From contig BTRK01000006.1 of NCBI GenBank assembly GCA_036245805.1, positions 25,700,365 through 25,764,364 on the forward strand: a DNA stretch of 64,000 bases, written 5' to 3'. Origin of the DNA: Pristionchus mayeri. Lineage: Eukaryota; Nematoda; Chromadorea; Rhabditida; Neodiplogasteridae. Below the pieces are notes generated by a model, which was not told the origin of the DNA, ran no database searches, and worked only from the letters and a program-made list of their open reading frames with translations. A program made the translations under genes and the position numbers. Positions 36,601 to 46,639 of the stretch are shown here, one piece after another; the stretch's first letter is position 1, and every line of letters begins with the position of its first letter.

Positions 36601-39600
36601 ACCACTGGAGAAACTCGAAATTGTCCTGCACAAGTAATATTGGATTATGCAAATATGTCCTACACCACGTCCAGCACGCAAAGTTGACCGAAAAAAAAAC
36701 AGAAAGTAAGAATACACTCGGAAGAGTTTTTTTACACTTTTGTGCCAGTATTTGTGTCCAAGGATGTTTTACTTTGCTTTTTGATCGCCATCAAAAACGG
36801 AAAACCTGTTGGAGACGAGAAATATCGATCAGCGATTTGTGCGCAAGAATAATTATTGCTGCTAAAACCCATCTTGCCTATGTAGTTTACTGCTACTGTC
36901 CGAACGTTTTAATATTTCTATACATCTTAATCTCAACCCCATCCATCCCCACCTCTCTCCCTCCCACTCATCTCACCTGGAACTTGCCCTTGATCAGCTT
37001 CTCAACGGGCACGATCTTATCGATTCCCAATGACTTCCAACAAGTTTGCACCAGCTGCAAAGCGAAGAGAGATCACTCTCACCGATTTAGTTAATATTAC
37101 TTACAAATAGCTTAGTAGATGGCGTAAATTGCGCGAATCAAAAAATCGTTAATTGAAATTGTAAGTGCGACCCATTGATAAAGCGTTATGAGAGGAATCG
37201 ACCATTTGAGGAGGGCAGCGGCGGTAGGAATAAAAGTGTGTCAAATCTGGAAAGCGTTTTAGCGACAAGTACCTTGGATGATGTTCTTTCAAACTGCGTC
37301 GTCAGAATTTTGATATCTGTCGTCATCGTCGAGATTCAGAAGGCCAAACATGGTACTATCACTTTTCGATTGTCAAATCGGGCGCACTTAAATGATCATA
37401 ATTCCAGGCTCTGTAGTGCGCGTCAACGAAAAGCTAGAAACTCACTTTCAACAGATGAAATGTTTAGCTCATCGTGCTCTACATTCCTAGTCATGAGCCG
37501 GGTTCCTAAGTCGATTTTCTCCTGATGTTCCGTTTTGGAACTTTCCGAGAATTCCTCAGATGAAATATTGCATTTATAGATGCACTATATGTTTGAGTTC
37601 TGTATAGGGACATTTATACGTTATTTGGAAGTGATTTAGCGCATATGAGAGAATCTCTGAAGTTGAGAAGAGTCAAAAAATCGATTTTCAAATTTTCGGT
37701 CAGATGGCCATTTATGACCAATGGAAGTGTTAAAATATGGGGGGAACAACTTAAAATGTTGTTTTCGATGTTTCTGGAAGATTTTGAGTACAAATATGGG
37801 CAATTTAAGCTACGGAAGTACTGTAGTCAGGAATCCGTTTTTAGGTCGCTGCACAAAGGTGCGCCCCTAAAATTTTTATATGCTCAGATTTCTCTCATTT
37901 TTGGCGAGAAGTGAGGCACATATGTGTACTACAACCTAAGCATGATAACCCAAAAGGTATTTCCGATTTGCAAAGTTACTATATTTTTGGTTCACCCGAC
38001 CGCTCCGCACCAGCATGACGACCAGGAATGATGACTTCAACATAACAGTTTTAGCGCATGATGGTAGCTTTCTTTGGAAAAAAAGAACGACCTTCTATCT
38101 TTATTTTTAAAGGAATTATGATCATTTAAGTGCGCCCGATTTGACAATCGAAAAGTGATAGTACCATGTTTGGCCTTCTGAATCTCGACGATGACGACAG
38201 ATATCAAAATTCTGACGACGCAGTTTGAAAGAACATCATCCAATGTACTTGTCGCTAAAACGCTTTCCAGATTTGACACACTTTTCTTCCTTTCTCTCGC
38301 GATTCCTCTCTTATGATAACTAACGATTCAGGACGATTAGAGGCGGAGAAAGCAGTGAATTGCAAAAGCTGGGCATTTGAATCTTATAATGCACGGCCCC
38401 TTATTCGTCGACATTAGAAAACCTAATCCGCCTAATTTTTCTCGAACGGAAATCGATCAAACGTGTCTAAATTGACCCTGCCTTAGGAAATCCGGAAATT
38501 GCGGGTCATTTAAGCTTCAAATTTTACAGTATTTATACCTCTCCTCTGCGTCTTTTGCCAAATTTCAGTTTGCAATTCACTGCTAAATAGAGAATTGAAG
38601 AAAAGGGTCAAGTGGGTGGAGTTTGATGTCGACGGGCAAGGGACCGTGATAATGCATAATGGCAAAATCTCTGAGAGGAGGCACCGAGTAAATTACAAAT
38701 TCTGAGTTTATTCACAGCAATTTTTCCATCGACATACTAGTTTAAAAATGGTCATCCCTGTGAAGGAAGTGTACTGTAAAATTCATTTGCACAGAGAGTC
38801 TGTAGCTATTCCCCTGGCCCCTTGCCTGAGAGTCAGTAGCTTTTCTACCGTTTCTTTCAAAGTACTGTACTAGAGCTATACGGTTTTCGATATTTCTATT
38901 GATTCGCGTGAACATGCGATGTTTACGGACAAAGCACATCACGACATTTATAGCCGTGAAATACAGAACCGTAAATAAGGGGTGTAAACCGTGCCGTTAA
39001 GAGGCCGGATCTGAGGAGAGTTACCATTTGGGCCCCGGCCCCCGAAGAGTCACCACTGCCCGGACATTGCGCCAAGAATTTCGATTCAGGCTATGGTACT
39101 CATAGGACCTAGAGCGCTTAGGGTGTTAATTTGAAATTTACCAAGGATACCGCCTGGGTTGCGCAAAGCGGTCCGCCAGGTGTGGGTACAATGAAAAATG
39201 ATGAATTTTCATATTTTCTCAGCCGAACAAGCTAGACTCAAAATTTCTTTTGCATTATACTAGGCTACCCTAAACTGAGCTGGGACACCATTGACATCGA
39301 ATTTGGGTCGATTCTCAAAAAGACATTTTGATCGAATTTTTCATTTTTTCCCAATTTTTTTCAGGTTACAGGAATTTCCGCATATAATTTCCTGTATCAG
39401 GTTGCAGCACAGTTTCTGCCCCTTCATATCAGATTGTCACATTGGCGATTCGGTCTTTAACATGCCTCGAAAAATCGAGTTGAAGTTCAAATGGCCGCTG
39501 TCAATTCGGTTGGTTTCCAGTTCCAAAATTGTGTTATTGTCTGGATGAACTCATATTGACTGAAAAACTATTAGGTAGTGTAGTATTTACCCCTAAGACT

Positions 39601-42600
39601 TCGGTGACTTCGTTTTATAACATTGATACCTAGTCCACTTTTCATGGCGTTTCGCCTATTGAGCAACTTTTCAAAGCGAGCTTTGCCCTGAAATTTTCTT
39701 TTGCAGGAATTTCCGCCTATAATTTCACGTAACACGTTGTAGCACACACCCATCCCGGTCATGATTTACTATCGTAGTCACAATTCGTGCTTTAACATAT
39801 CGAGAAAAATTGACGACGAATAATCACATGACGACTTATCGCACAAATGAACGCCGTTCGCTTGGAAGGCAGCCTAGCAACCTGGGATTTGTTTCATTGT
39901 TATCAGTATACACCCAGTACTGGATTGCAGTAGTTAATGGGGGTACTGTAAGATTGAACGTGTACTGTATATTTACCTAACAAAACGTCCCTGTTCGGAA
40001 ATTTTGGAATAATATTTAACCCAAGGAACTGAATCTGACCGATGGAACTGCATTACGGTTACTACTAAGGTTCCGTAGTATCGATTGGGCACTGTACTTT
40101 GTGTTTATCTGTTCACGACCTACCTCTCAATTTCTCATATCTGGACCATGACCGATGGTGGGGGATGAAAACTCAAGATCGCCTGGTACTAGGATTACTA
40201 CATTGTATAAGAGTGGAGGCTATGCTGATAACAATGAAACACATCCCAGGTTGCTAGGCTGCCACCCAAGCGAACGGCGTTCATTTGTGCGAAAGTCGTC
40301 ATGTGATTATTCGTCGTCAATTTTTCTCGATATGTTAAAGCACGAATTGTAACTACGACAGTAAGTCATGACCGGGATGGGTGTGTGCTACAACGTGGTA
40401 CGTGAAATTATAGGCGGAAATTCCTGTAACTTGAAAAAAATTGGGAAAAAATGAAAAATTCGATCAAAATGACGTTTTGAGAATCGACCCAAATTCGATG
40501 TCAATGGTGCCCCAACTCAGTTTAGGGTAGCCTAGTATAACGCAAAAGGGATTGTGAGTCTAGCTTGATCGGCTGAGAAAATATGAAAATTCATCATTTT
40601 TCACTGTACCCACACCTGGCGGACCGCTTCGCGCAACCAAGGCGGTATCCTTGTTAAATTTCAAATTTACACCCTAAGCACTCTAGGTCCTATGAGTACC
40701 ATAGCCTGAATCGAAATTCTTGGCGCAATGTCCGGGCAGTGGTGACTCTTCTCAGATCCGGCCTCTTAAGCATAAAAAATAACCGCACCTTTTTTTATTA
40801 GAAAAGGGAACATTACTTTCAACGGTATGTCGAGAAAAAAATGCCGTGGTCACTGCGAATGCGCAAATTTAGAAAAATTTAATCGGCCCGGGTGGGCTTA
40901 CAAAACACCGTAATCGCACCATAATTGTCTGATTTCGATTTATCGATTTCTAGACATAACTGACTGGGCATGTCCATGTCTATTCCGGCAAATCGACCAT
41001 AATAAAAAATGAGCACAATCACAGCTTCTAATTTTGTGTATTCGCAATGAGGCTCTTGTGCTGAAGCCCAGATCGAAGCTTTTTAAAACTACCATTTTTA
41101 GTGTTCCAATGCACGTTGGCTGGTCAATTCGCAATGAATGACGTTAATATTGGCGCTATTCTTAGAATGAGTGTTTCTATCTTCACCGTTTCCCTATTCC
41201 AATCTACCCCCCCCCCCCTGCTATACGATCTGGGCTCCAGCACAAGAGCCCGCAATGACTCAGAAATCGAAATTTACTCGGTGTCTCTCGGTGATCGTTC
41301 TGATTTTATCAGCATGTACGATATACCCGCAGCTCATACCTGGATGTTCCAGAGCGAACTCACCCTTCAAGGGATCGAAACTCCGTCGGGTTTTAGACTC
41401 GCCTACCGAGCAAATCAGATTCCCGATGGAGGCGATTCTTGAAGGGCGTTCTGGAAAATCAGGGTAAACAAAGTGGGCGGATAAAGAGCCGCTGAGCAAT
41501 GCCGCGCGCGCGCGACTTCTCTCTTCCAATATGCCGGGAATGAGCAGGAACTCGCGACATGGTTTAATTTCTTAGAGTACCTTCCAGTTGCTGAGCCAGT
41601 CCAACTCGAGTCTAGAGTTCCACTTCACTTTCTTCAGCTGAATCGTTCCCGGGAAGAGAAAATCGGTGAACTGTAAAGCATTATCGCTCTATATTTAACT
41701 CCAGTCTCCTGAAATAGTGTAGTAACGCTGGCCACTCCAAAAAAACATGTATTTGATGACTATATTAACCCCTTTACCACTGATCCCAACTGTGGGCTTT
41801 GTTAAGAATTGTGTTAAGGTGCGATTTAAAGAAGGAGCAGTAGCAAAATTGAAAATGTTGGTGATGGAAATATATCGAATATGAAAAATTCGATATATTA
41901 CCAGTAACAACATTTTCAATTTTGACCGAGATGCAGTAACTAAATTTTTGAGTTGGAGTAGATCGCGGGTCATATTACATAATCAATGCACACGCAAAAA
42001 ACCGCCTTCGGCTCTGACGCCCTCCGTAAGAGTGCGAGCCGGAAAAATGCCCGCGCTGAAATGCCGTGGAGCACTCTACTCTAACCCCAACCTGGCACTG
42101 GTATAGAAGCCAGGACCACTCGCAAAGGCTCTGTCCCCCGGTGAAACGAGTTCATCCCCGCACTATTGTAGAAGCCCATATCGGGGTACCGGTAGATAAT
42201 AGACTGGTCCTGTTAGATTGAATACGTTTAATTTTTAATTAAGACTAGAGATATTCTTATTTTTAAGGATATGATAGCCTAAATGTAGGTTTTACCGGGA
42301 TACCCCTGATGCCTTCATCGGAACCCCGATCTGGGCTTTTATGGCATTGCGGGGACAGAGGATTCCTTTCCTCGAGGGAGGCCGAGCGGTCGCCCTGCCT
42401 CTAGATAGGACCTTTTACGGGCTGGTCCGGGCTTCTATCACGCGTGTCGCATAAGGATTGGATATATTCATTAAGAGCCTGGTACATTTTTTTGGCCCCT
42501 GCTTCTGTGAGCATTTTTATATAGTTCCTAATGTGCCTCAACAGAAACCATCAAGTTTTGTTCCATATCTTCATCGTCGACGATGTGAGACGCCTTCACA

Positions 42601-45119
42601 GTCGACGGCTATCGAGAACTGCGGACCTTGGAGCCACGATGCTCAGCCCATAAGGGGTCTAATGGCCCATGTGAAAAATCAAATATGTTCCAAATTTCAC
42701 GGAGAATACGCCTGTGCTAATGAACCATCGATACCACTATTAATATTTTCGTAAATCGATTAAATTTATTGGGTTTTGCAATTTTTTTCTACCAGTGAAT
42801 TTTATTGGCTCAATCTATAGTTCTAAATGAGACGAAACGAATGATATGCTGAATGTCATATCTAAAAGAGTGACCACGATGTGAAAATTGCGTTATTAGA
42901 TTCTCGAAAATCGGTTCGATCCTTTGGATACACTCTACTTTTGATGAAGGCTTATATTCTATTCTTAAAATCCGTCTCCCATCGTATCACGTGGCACAGC
43001 AGGTAGTGCGCTTGACAATTTTGCAGCAAGTATGGGGTTCAACCCCCGACACATGAGTCATCTTTTGCTTGTTTTTTCCACATCTTCATGAGTGCTTCCA
43101 TGCGCATACTTCACGATTTCCACTTTTTGTGCAGTTTTGAAAATAATCTTCATCAGCACTGCTTATATTCTCAGTTCTCCGGCATTTTTGAATGAGTCGC
43201 AATATGAAGTATTTTAGCTGTCAAAGTTTTGTAAAAAGTGGTATCCGTGAAATATACCCATGGGAGAATTCAGAGAATGGTCGAAAAAATAAGCAAAATG
43301 TAACTGAGGTGTCGGGGTTGTCCCCCTGACTTACTGCAAAATTATCAAGCACACTACCTGCTGCGCTACTTGGTACGATGGCGGGCGGAATCTAAGAATC
43401 GGATACAAGCCTTGATCACAGCAGAATCGCCGCACCGTTCGCTCTCGTCATTTTAATGCGTTGCGCTACAGTATCTTATGCGTCGCGGCAGCCAGTGTTT
43501 TTGCATCAAAATCCCAAACTAAATTTTAAAATATTTTCTGAGTGTTTTCAGATTCTTAAGCATGCCCAGTTTACTGAAATCAATACAAAATTGACCAAAC
43601 AATGCTCAATTTATCAAGAAAAAGATGGTGTGTATAAATTAAGGGGGTGGATCTTCCCAAAGAATGGTGTTTTGACACTATTTATTTATTGCATAAAATT
43701 AGTTACGGTCTAAATCGCAAGAAAGATCATTGTTCCTAATGAAAACGCCACAAATAAAAATACAGCAGCTCATTTTACAAAACAAGCCATTGAAAAATTC
43801 CGGTAGTCAAGAAATAAAGTCAGTTCCAGTTTTTTTGAATTTACAAGGCTCCTGGCACGGCATGATTGAGACTTTTTTACGGAAATCATCCCGTGATAGC
43901 ATTTTCCGGAAGTGCATTATTACGGTCTTGATGTTGCTGTGTTGATCAAAGTCGAGTGTATCCACCAAAGGAACAATCTAATAACGCAATTTTCACATCG
44001 TGATCACCCTTTTAGATATGGCATTCAGCATATCTTTCGATTCGTCTCATTTAGAACTATCGATTGAGCCAATAAAATTCACTGGTACTAAAAAATTGCA
44101 AAAACCAATAAATTTATTCGATATACGAAAATATTAATAATGGTATCGATGGTTCATTAGCACAGACGTATTCTCCGTGAAATTTTGGAACATATTTGCT
44201 TTTTAACACGGGCCATTAGACCCTTCACGGCAATTTTTTCATCGACATACTAGGTAAAATATGGCCACCCCTGTGAAGTAAGATGTACTGTAAATTTATT
44301 TGCACAGCCATGATGGTTTCCTGTGGTACTGTAATTTTTTGAAAATCTTGCCTGAGTGTCTGTAGCTTTTCTACAGTTTCTTTCAAAGTACTGTACTAGA
44401 GCTATACGGTTTTCGGTATTTTGATTGATTTGTGTGAACGGGCGATGTTTACGAACCAAGCACATCAATACATTTCTAGCCGTGAATTACAGAACCGTAA
44501 ATAAGGGGTGTAAACCGTTCCGTTAAGCATAGAAATAACCGCACGTGCCACACCATTTTTTGATCAGAAAAGGGACCATGACTTTCAACGGGATGTTGAG
44601 AAATAAATTGCCGTGCCCCTTGTGGGCTGAGCATCGTGGCTCCAATGTCGGCAGTTTTTGATAGCCGTCGACTTTGGAGGCGTCTCACATCGTCGACGAT
44701 GGAGATATGGAACAAAACTAGTTGCTTTCTGTTGAGGGACCATCTGGACTATTTAAAATTACCCACAGCTCAATTTCGACTTTTCCAGTGTACCAAGGTT
44801 TATTCGAACCTTACGTGACACGCGTGCTATACCAGTGCCCCCCTAACCTTATTAAAACACGACCGCCGGGGGGAGGGGAGGGGGTACCTGGCAGTATCCT
44901 GCACCTGTGTGCAGCTCCTCGATCTTGCTGAACTGAGCCTGCAGGCAGTCGTTCACCCACATCAGCATCTCGTTTCTGAACAGCACATGGATGGAATATA
45001 GGAGGAATTCCTAGGAAAGGGAAAAGGGTCGGAGGATAGGGAGGGAAGAGAGGAGGATTTGCTCACCGACTCAGATTCTCGGTAGTCGACGCAGTGGCAT
45101 ACACATTCACTACGGCCAT
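12759..45119 (-). CDS. EB1-type microtubule end-binding protein (complete, 9 exons)
   Basis: Exons 45119-45067, 44975-44888, 41670-41581, 37054-36977, 36625-36540, 36490-36396, 36350-36262, 22533-22265 and 12822-12759 sum to 912 nt (303 residues). All phases close. Residues ~15-131 are the calponin-homology domain that tracks growing microtubule plus ends: [75 protein letters not shown] Ser/Pro/Ala-rich linker follows. Exon 7 gives the EB homology coiled coil with [20 protein letters not shown]. The last exon gives [20 protein letters not shown]. The family usually ends in EEY/F; this one ends in Ala, so CAP-Gly partner binding may be weak. Seven introns are GT-AG; intron 8 best fits a GC donor. 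Intron sizes run from 45 nt to 13.7 kb. A TTTGCAG acceptor lies 5 nt before the ATG. C. elegans has paralogues (ebp-1/ebp-2 type), so no symbol is given. Confidence 0.93.
13048..13365. mobile_element. nested ACAAGGGAGATGCGCGG hairpin element
   Basis: The ~85-bp arms (ACAAGGGAGATGCGCGGATT through GAGATATACATGGTTCGAAA) are mirrored at 13280-13365. The loop carries TGGTGTAGTGG (13243-13253), a match to a tRNA A box; no B box was found downstream. Confidence 0.7.
13436..14498. mobile_element. ATATCACGCC-family foldback element, typical ~1 kb copy
   Basis: Ends ATATCACGCCTCTCATGAGA and complement. The arms include CCCAAAGTCTCATTGTGCG and CTGCTCCCACTTTG and are nearly identical to each other. A run of more than 20 G lies at ~13865-13887. 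Confidence 0.75.
14521..14880. repeat. inverted pair of tRNA-like modules (pair a)
   Basis: Plus-strand module 14521-14580 has A box TAGCGCAGCTGG (consensus) and B-like GGTTCAAACGC. A near-identical inverted copy ends at 14880, with B-like GGTTCGAACGC. The two face each other across ~220 nt. No paired acceptor stem was found, so this is not a standard tRNA gene. Confidence 0.65.
15252..15490. repeat. inverted pair of class II (Leu/Ser) tRNA-like modules (pair b)
   Basis: The plus copy has A box TGGCCGAGTGG (15262-15272) and B box GGTTCGAATCC (15318-15328), both exact. The minus copy has TGGTCTAGTGG and GGTTCGAATCC, also exact. Box spacing (~45 nt) and the AGGCGC context resemble class II tRNAs. 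The stems are poorly paired, so these are tRNA-derived rather than functional tRNAs. Confidence 0.75.
15783..17402. mobile_element. foldback element, ends related to CACGGRTCTCCTGTAA
   Basis: CGGGTTACCTGTAAGAACGT at the left pairs with ACAGGAGACCCGTG at the right. Long arms (TTCATGTCATCGATTTTCAC, then GGTTATCCACTTGG, then TTTAGTATGGGGGATTCTCG) are mirrored about ~16600. The ends resemble the LKB1 intron element at 56777-59766. Confidence 0.7.
17690..18134. mobile_element. half copy of the ATATCACGCC family
   Basis: The right arm is intact (AACTCATT/TGAGTTGGGGTCACAC block, then CTCATGAGAGGCGTGATAT at 18134). The left arm is missing. Confidence 0.6.
18658..18691. repeat. (TA)n tract, 3' tail of the retro-chimera
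   Basis: About 17 uninterrupted TA/AT units. On the minus strand it lies ~100 nt downstream of the reverse-transcriptase stop, where non-LTR elements often carry a simple-repeat tail. Confidence 0.8.
18794..19186 (-). pseudogene. 5'-truncated non-LTR retrotransposon reverse-transcriptase C-terminus
   Basis: The frame is open from about 19186 to the stop at 18794 (~130 codons) and has no start. It contains [29 protein letters not shown] and [14 protein letters not shown]. This is the 'QxxFTRRLF-RC... LGLxSLExRR' thumb/C-terminal signature of CR1/Jockey-type reverse transcriptases. The palm catalytic YADD region is absent. The 5' edge is directly fused to the oligo-T of U6 (19187-19194). Confidence 0.8.
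19187..19291 (-). ncRNA. U6: U6 snRNA sequence (likely retro-copied)
   Basis: The minus strand reads GAACATATACTAAAATTGGA, then ACAATACAGAGAAGATTAGC (ACAGAGA box), ATGGCCCCTGCGCAAGGATG, ACGCAAATTCGTGAAGCGTT and CCAAATTTTTTTT. This matches nematode U6 through its body and 3' end. The 5' stem-loop differs (ATTCCAAATGAAC instead of a GTTC...GAAC hairpin). U6 is the catalytic spliceosomal RNA. A T-run is expected for a pol III gene but here runs straight into retrotransposon coding sequence. I therefore favour a U6/retrotransposon chimera over a live gene. Confidence 0.9.
19845..20268. mobile_element. foldback element with ~140-bp arms
   Basis: GACAAAATCGCAAAAGACAA and CACAGCACACTTAGAAGACG through CAATATTACAGTACACTATC are mirrored at 20125-20268. 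The centre carries two copies of CCTTGGGTCAGAT-like text also seen at 61215 and 62620. Confidence 0.7.
20960..22010. mobile_element. foldback element carrying tRNA-like pair c
   Basis: Arms AACTCACATATCCCGATCTG at 21025 and mirrored at ~21955-21985, then CATGCTAATTTCAATACGTC blocks. The tRNA-like modules are at 21210-21290 (AGCAGTGGTAGAG; GGTTCGTTCCC) and inverted at 21715-21795. The inverted copy has a consensus A box, TGGTACAGTGG. Confidence 0.7.
22263..22266 (-). promoter_or_regulatory. likely GC-type 5' splice site of EB1 intron 8
   Basis: The coding phase required by the last exon is reached at AG|GCGAGT, giving VAPIAR joined to [11 protein letters not shown], which matches EB1 spacing to within one residue. 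A GT alternative 42 nt downstream (GA|GTGGGT) also keeps frame but inserts 14 extra residues. Confidence 0.55.
22857..23878. mobile_element. ATATCACGCC-family foldback element
   Basis: Left end GCACGCCTCTCATGAGAGAA, right end complement at 23878. The arms contain CTCCCTACGTAGGGTC and CTCTCGCTGAGCTGCATC. The inner ~50-bp arms, mirrored about 23370, include TTTGAAGTTTATTTTCAACG. It sits inside the Tc1-type element. Confidence 0.75.
24420..24760. pseudogene. coding-like remnant, identity unknown
   Basis: Overlapping frames look protein-like: on plus, 24600-24759 reads [20 protein letters not shown] then [20 protein letters not shown] and a stop. On minus, 24308-24622 contains [20 protein letters not shown]. 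Neither links to a recognisable domain or to a neighbour. It lies in the non-repetitive middle of the Tc1-type element, so it could be a decayed transposase or captured host sequence. Confidence 0.3.
25780..26960. repeat. inverted array of ~180-nt units
   Basis: The unit 'ATTCGAAACGGGGCGACC + TCGCCTTCAATCG' recurs at 25860, 26045 and 26175 in one orientation and at ~26390, 26530, 26680 and 26810 inverted, around a centre near 26300. Each unit also carries the TACGTAATATTACG/ATGCAATTT blocks. Confidence 0.7.
30903..31320. repeat. inverted pair of tRNA-like modules (pair d)
   Basis: The plus copy has TGGCTCAGTTGG (30908-30919) and GGTTCGATGCC (~30952-30962), both consensus, with AGACTCACGACCTC between. 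The inverted copy keeps the A box (CCAACTGAGCCA at ~31303) but its B box has decayed to AGTTCTATGCC. Confidence 0.7.
33700..34330. mobile_element. hairpin-ended, GACA-tailed element (Helitron-like)
   Basis: Begins with hairpin GTAGCGACCTTCGGTCGCTAC and CGGGGTTGTGTGTCAAGG, ends GTGTGACAGACAGACAATGG. The same two ends bound 54416-55665. In the opposite orientation the hairpin would be a 3' terminal hairpin, as in Helitrons. No Rep/helicase frame was seen. Confidence 0.4.
34997..36012. mobile_element. ATATCACGCC-family foldback element
   Basis: Ends ATATCACGCCTCTCACGAGA and GTGAATGGCGTGATAT. The arms carry TTCATTTTGGAGCTGCC and GCGAGAGCTTTCCAATGAGT. The centre has a perfect-looking inner hairpin flanking the ~35490 centre. 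It is the right-most copy, ~250 bp from EB1 exon 7b. Confidence 0.75.
37100..38390. mobile_element. repeat interrupted by a foldback (EB1 intron 3)
   Basis: The flanks (TAAGTGCGACCCATTGATAAAGC at ~37160; AATTGCAAAAGCTGGGCATT at ~38357) are contiguous in a short copy at 56345-56550. Between them the arms 37200-37406 and 38110-38320 are mirrored (GTCAAATCTGGAAAGCGTTT, ATCTGTCGTCATCGTCGAG). Confidence 0.6.
38393..38648. mobile_element. CACGGCCCCTTATTCGTCGAC-family element
   Basis: Near-identical over its length to 11351-11626. The right end GTCGACGGGCAAGGGACCGTG mirrors the left. Confidence 0.75.
38712..40857. mobile_element. CATCGACATAC-family element split by a TTAA insertion
   Basis: The left half 38712-39000 and right half 40770-40857 are contiguous in the undisturbed copy at 44227-44615 (ends CGGCAATTTTTTCATCGACA and complement). 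Confidence 0.7.
38997..40769. mobile_element. TTAA-flanked foldback element, GAGGCCGGATCTGAG ends
   Basis: TTAA 38997-39000 and 40766-40769 enclose GAGGCCGGATCTGAGGAGAG and its complement. The arms extend ~280 bp (TTCGATTCAGGCTATGGTAC, TGGGTACAATGAAAAATGAT). A nested pair lies at 39800-39900 / 40245-40345. The host element around it proves the insertion point and the 4-bp duplication. Confidence 0.8.
42092..42440. mobile_element. short inverted-repeat element (GGTATAGAAGCC ends)
   Basis: CACTGGTATAGAAGCCAGGA at the left and GGGCTTCTATCACGC at the right are inverted. It has internal CCCATATCGGGGT and CCCGATCTGGGC hairpin text. The left half recurs at 1853. Confidence 0.6.
42991..43375. repeat. 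inverted pair of tRNA-like modules (pair e)
   Basis: The plus copy has TGGCACAGCAGG (42992-43003) and GGTTCAACCCC (~43036-43046), both consensus. The inverted copy has TAGCGCAGCAGG (consensus A box), but the B box is deleted to GGACAACCCC. Confidence 0.7.
44227..44615. mobile_element. CATCGACATAC-family inverted-repeat element
   Basis: ACGGCAATTTTTTCATCGAC at the left, TTGAGAAATAAATTGCCGTG at the right. It is the uninterrupted reference copy for 38712-40857. Confidence 0.7.
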
Positions 45120-45130
45120 GGTTCCTGCAA
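45120..45130 (-). promoter_or_regulatory. 3' splice site 5 nt upstream of the EB1 ATG
   Basis: The minus strand reads TTTGCAG, GAACC, ATG. It is a candidate spliced-leader acceptor or the end of a 5' UTR intron. Confidence 0.5.
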
Positions 45131-46313
45131 ATCACACATAATCCGACTGTTCATTGGTTTGATTATCTTTGTGACAATGCAACAGGGCACGAACATGGTA
45201 TGAGGTCCGATTATAACGGAGATCGAGAAAGTCGAAGAATATGAAATAGTGTGAATTGTTTATCCGTAGATCTTTAGAGAGACAACCATCCTCGCAAGAT
45301 ATAGTACAATCAAACGGACATATACATCTGTTACAAGACAGTTCAAACAGTAAGAGAATAAAATTGTTCCATTACCGGGTATATTTGACTTGCTCACATT
45401 ATACTCGATAGGTCAACAATCGCACGTATTAAAACAATTTAAGCATCGTGTGCGCGATAATTATAACTAATCTTCTAGATTCTAGACTGAATTTCCGTAT
45501 TAGAATGCACGCTAGGGGTGCACAGTGCAGAGAACAAAAGGCATTGGCGGGTAGCGTAGTGCCAAGAATCATCAATAGTATATTATGAAAGTACATCATG
45601 GAACAAGCATAATTACTGAGAGAAGGGAGAGATTATGTAAAAGAGGATGAGTGACTGATTACTGGAGCTCGAAGGCTGATGCTAAGGGGTCTAAAGTCAA
45701 CTGATGATGAATTTGAATTGTAAATTAGATGAAAGGAAGGTATTCAGATCACTTAAAAAGCATATCAGCGACTAACGTGTAAAGGTGAACAATGGACTAG
45801 TCCATGTCGTAAACTAAAACAAGTGGTCTTTACGGCACTTCTTTGGTTTATGTCACCCCCCCCCCCCCCCCATTAAATCCCCCCCCTCATTTTCCCTTTC
45901 CTGCCCACTCATTTCGTTTTTTTGCCATCACAGATTGTCGGCCTCCGTTTCCACCACTCAGTGGAGGGGCGGTGAGAAATGAGGAGAGGGGGCAGATTGA
46001 GATGGGGGCAGAACCAAAGAAATGTTGGCATTACTATCTAGTCGCACAGCCCGTCAACAGGTACGCCCCATGGAGAAAATACACAGGGAAAAGTAAAATG
46101 TCTGCACACTAGGTTCGCAATTTGGCTCTTTTATTGAATCTCCGAGTCATTTTGACTCGCGCGGTCACGACAATCACACGCAGTAGAAAACGCAGTGTGT
46201 GTGACCTACCTACAAGTAACGAGGGACTGATCTGTAAGGATATTCCACATAAGAGCCACTACCACCGAAACAAATCGGCAAATCGCAAAACGGGGGAAGT
46301 TTAAAACCGCTCA

Positions 46314-46565
46314 TTAAAGTTTCCCAACACCCATGAAAAAAAATTTGAACTGGCGGGAGTACCCTGATCACGACAAAACGAGCGAGAGAGTGTGTAAAAG
46401 AGAGAGTGCGGGCGTGATCAGGCAGCTCAGACTGAAACTTTGCGGCTCTACGTTGTTGCTAATATTGATTTTCTATTATTTTCATTATTCCGGTTTAACT
46501 GACGGGTTCTACTACATTGTTAAATAATATAGAAAGGCATTTTCAAGGGTGTTGGGTAACTTTAA
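46314..46565. mobile_element. TTAA-flanked element, family 1 copy C
   Basis: Same ends and ~80% alignable interior as 454-710 (shared AGTACCCTGATCACGACAAA and TAGAAAGGCATTTTCAAGGG). TTAA on both sides. Confidence 0.8.
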
Positions 46566-46639
46566 TATTTGTCAATATTTACATGTTTTTTGTTTACTAG
46601 CACAAATGGCACGCATCAAACAATTTTATCATGTATGAA

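Larger units (their letters stand above)
42540..44750. mobile_element. foldback element with tRNA-like pair e, interrupted at 44227-44615
   Basis: The arms TTCATCGTCGACGATGTGAG / AATACGCCTGTGCTAATGAA are mirrored at 44650-44740 and 44140-44190; the inserted CATCGACATAC element separates the two halves of the right arm. A related fragment is at 240-370. It lies in EB1 intron 2. Confidence 0.65.

Noticed and set aside
36256..36717. One continuous 153-codon EB1 exon
   Set aside because: Two short GT-AG introns (36351-36395 and 36491-36539) restore the EB1 CH-domain end and linker. The 45-nt one is a multiple of three, so the frame reads through it by chance.
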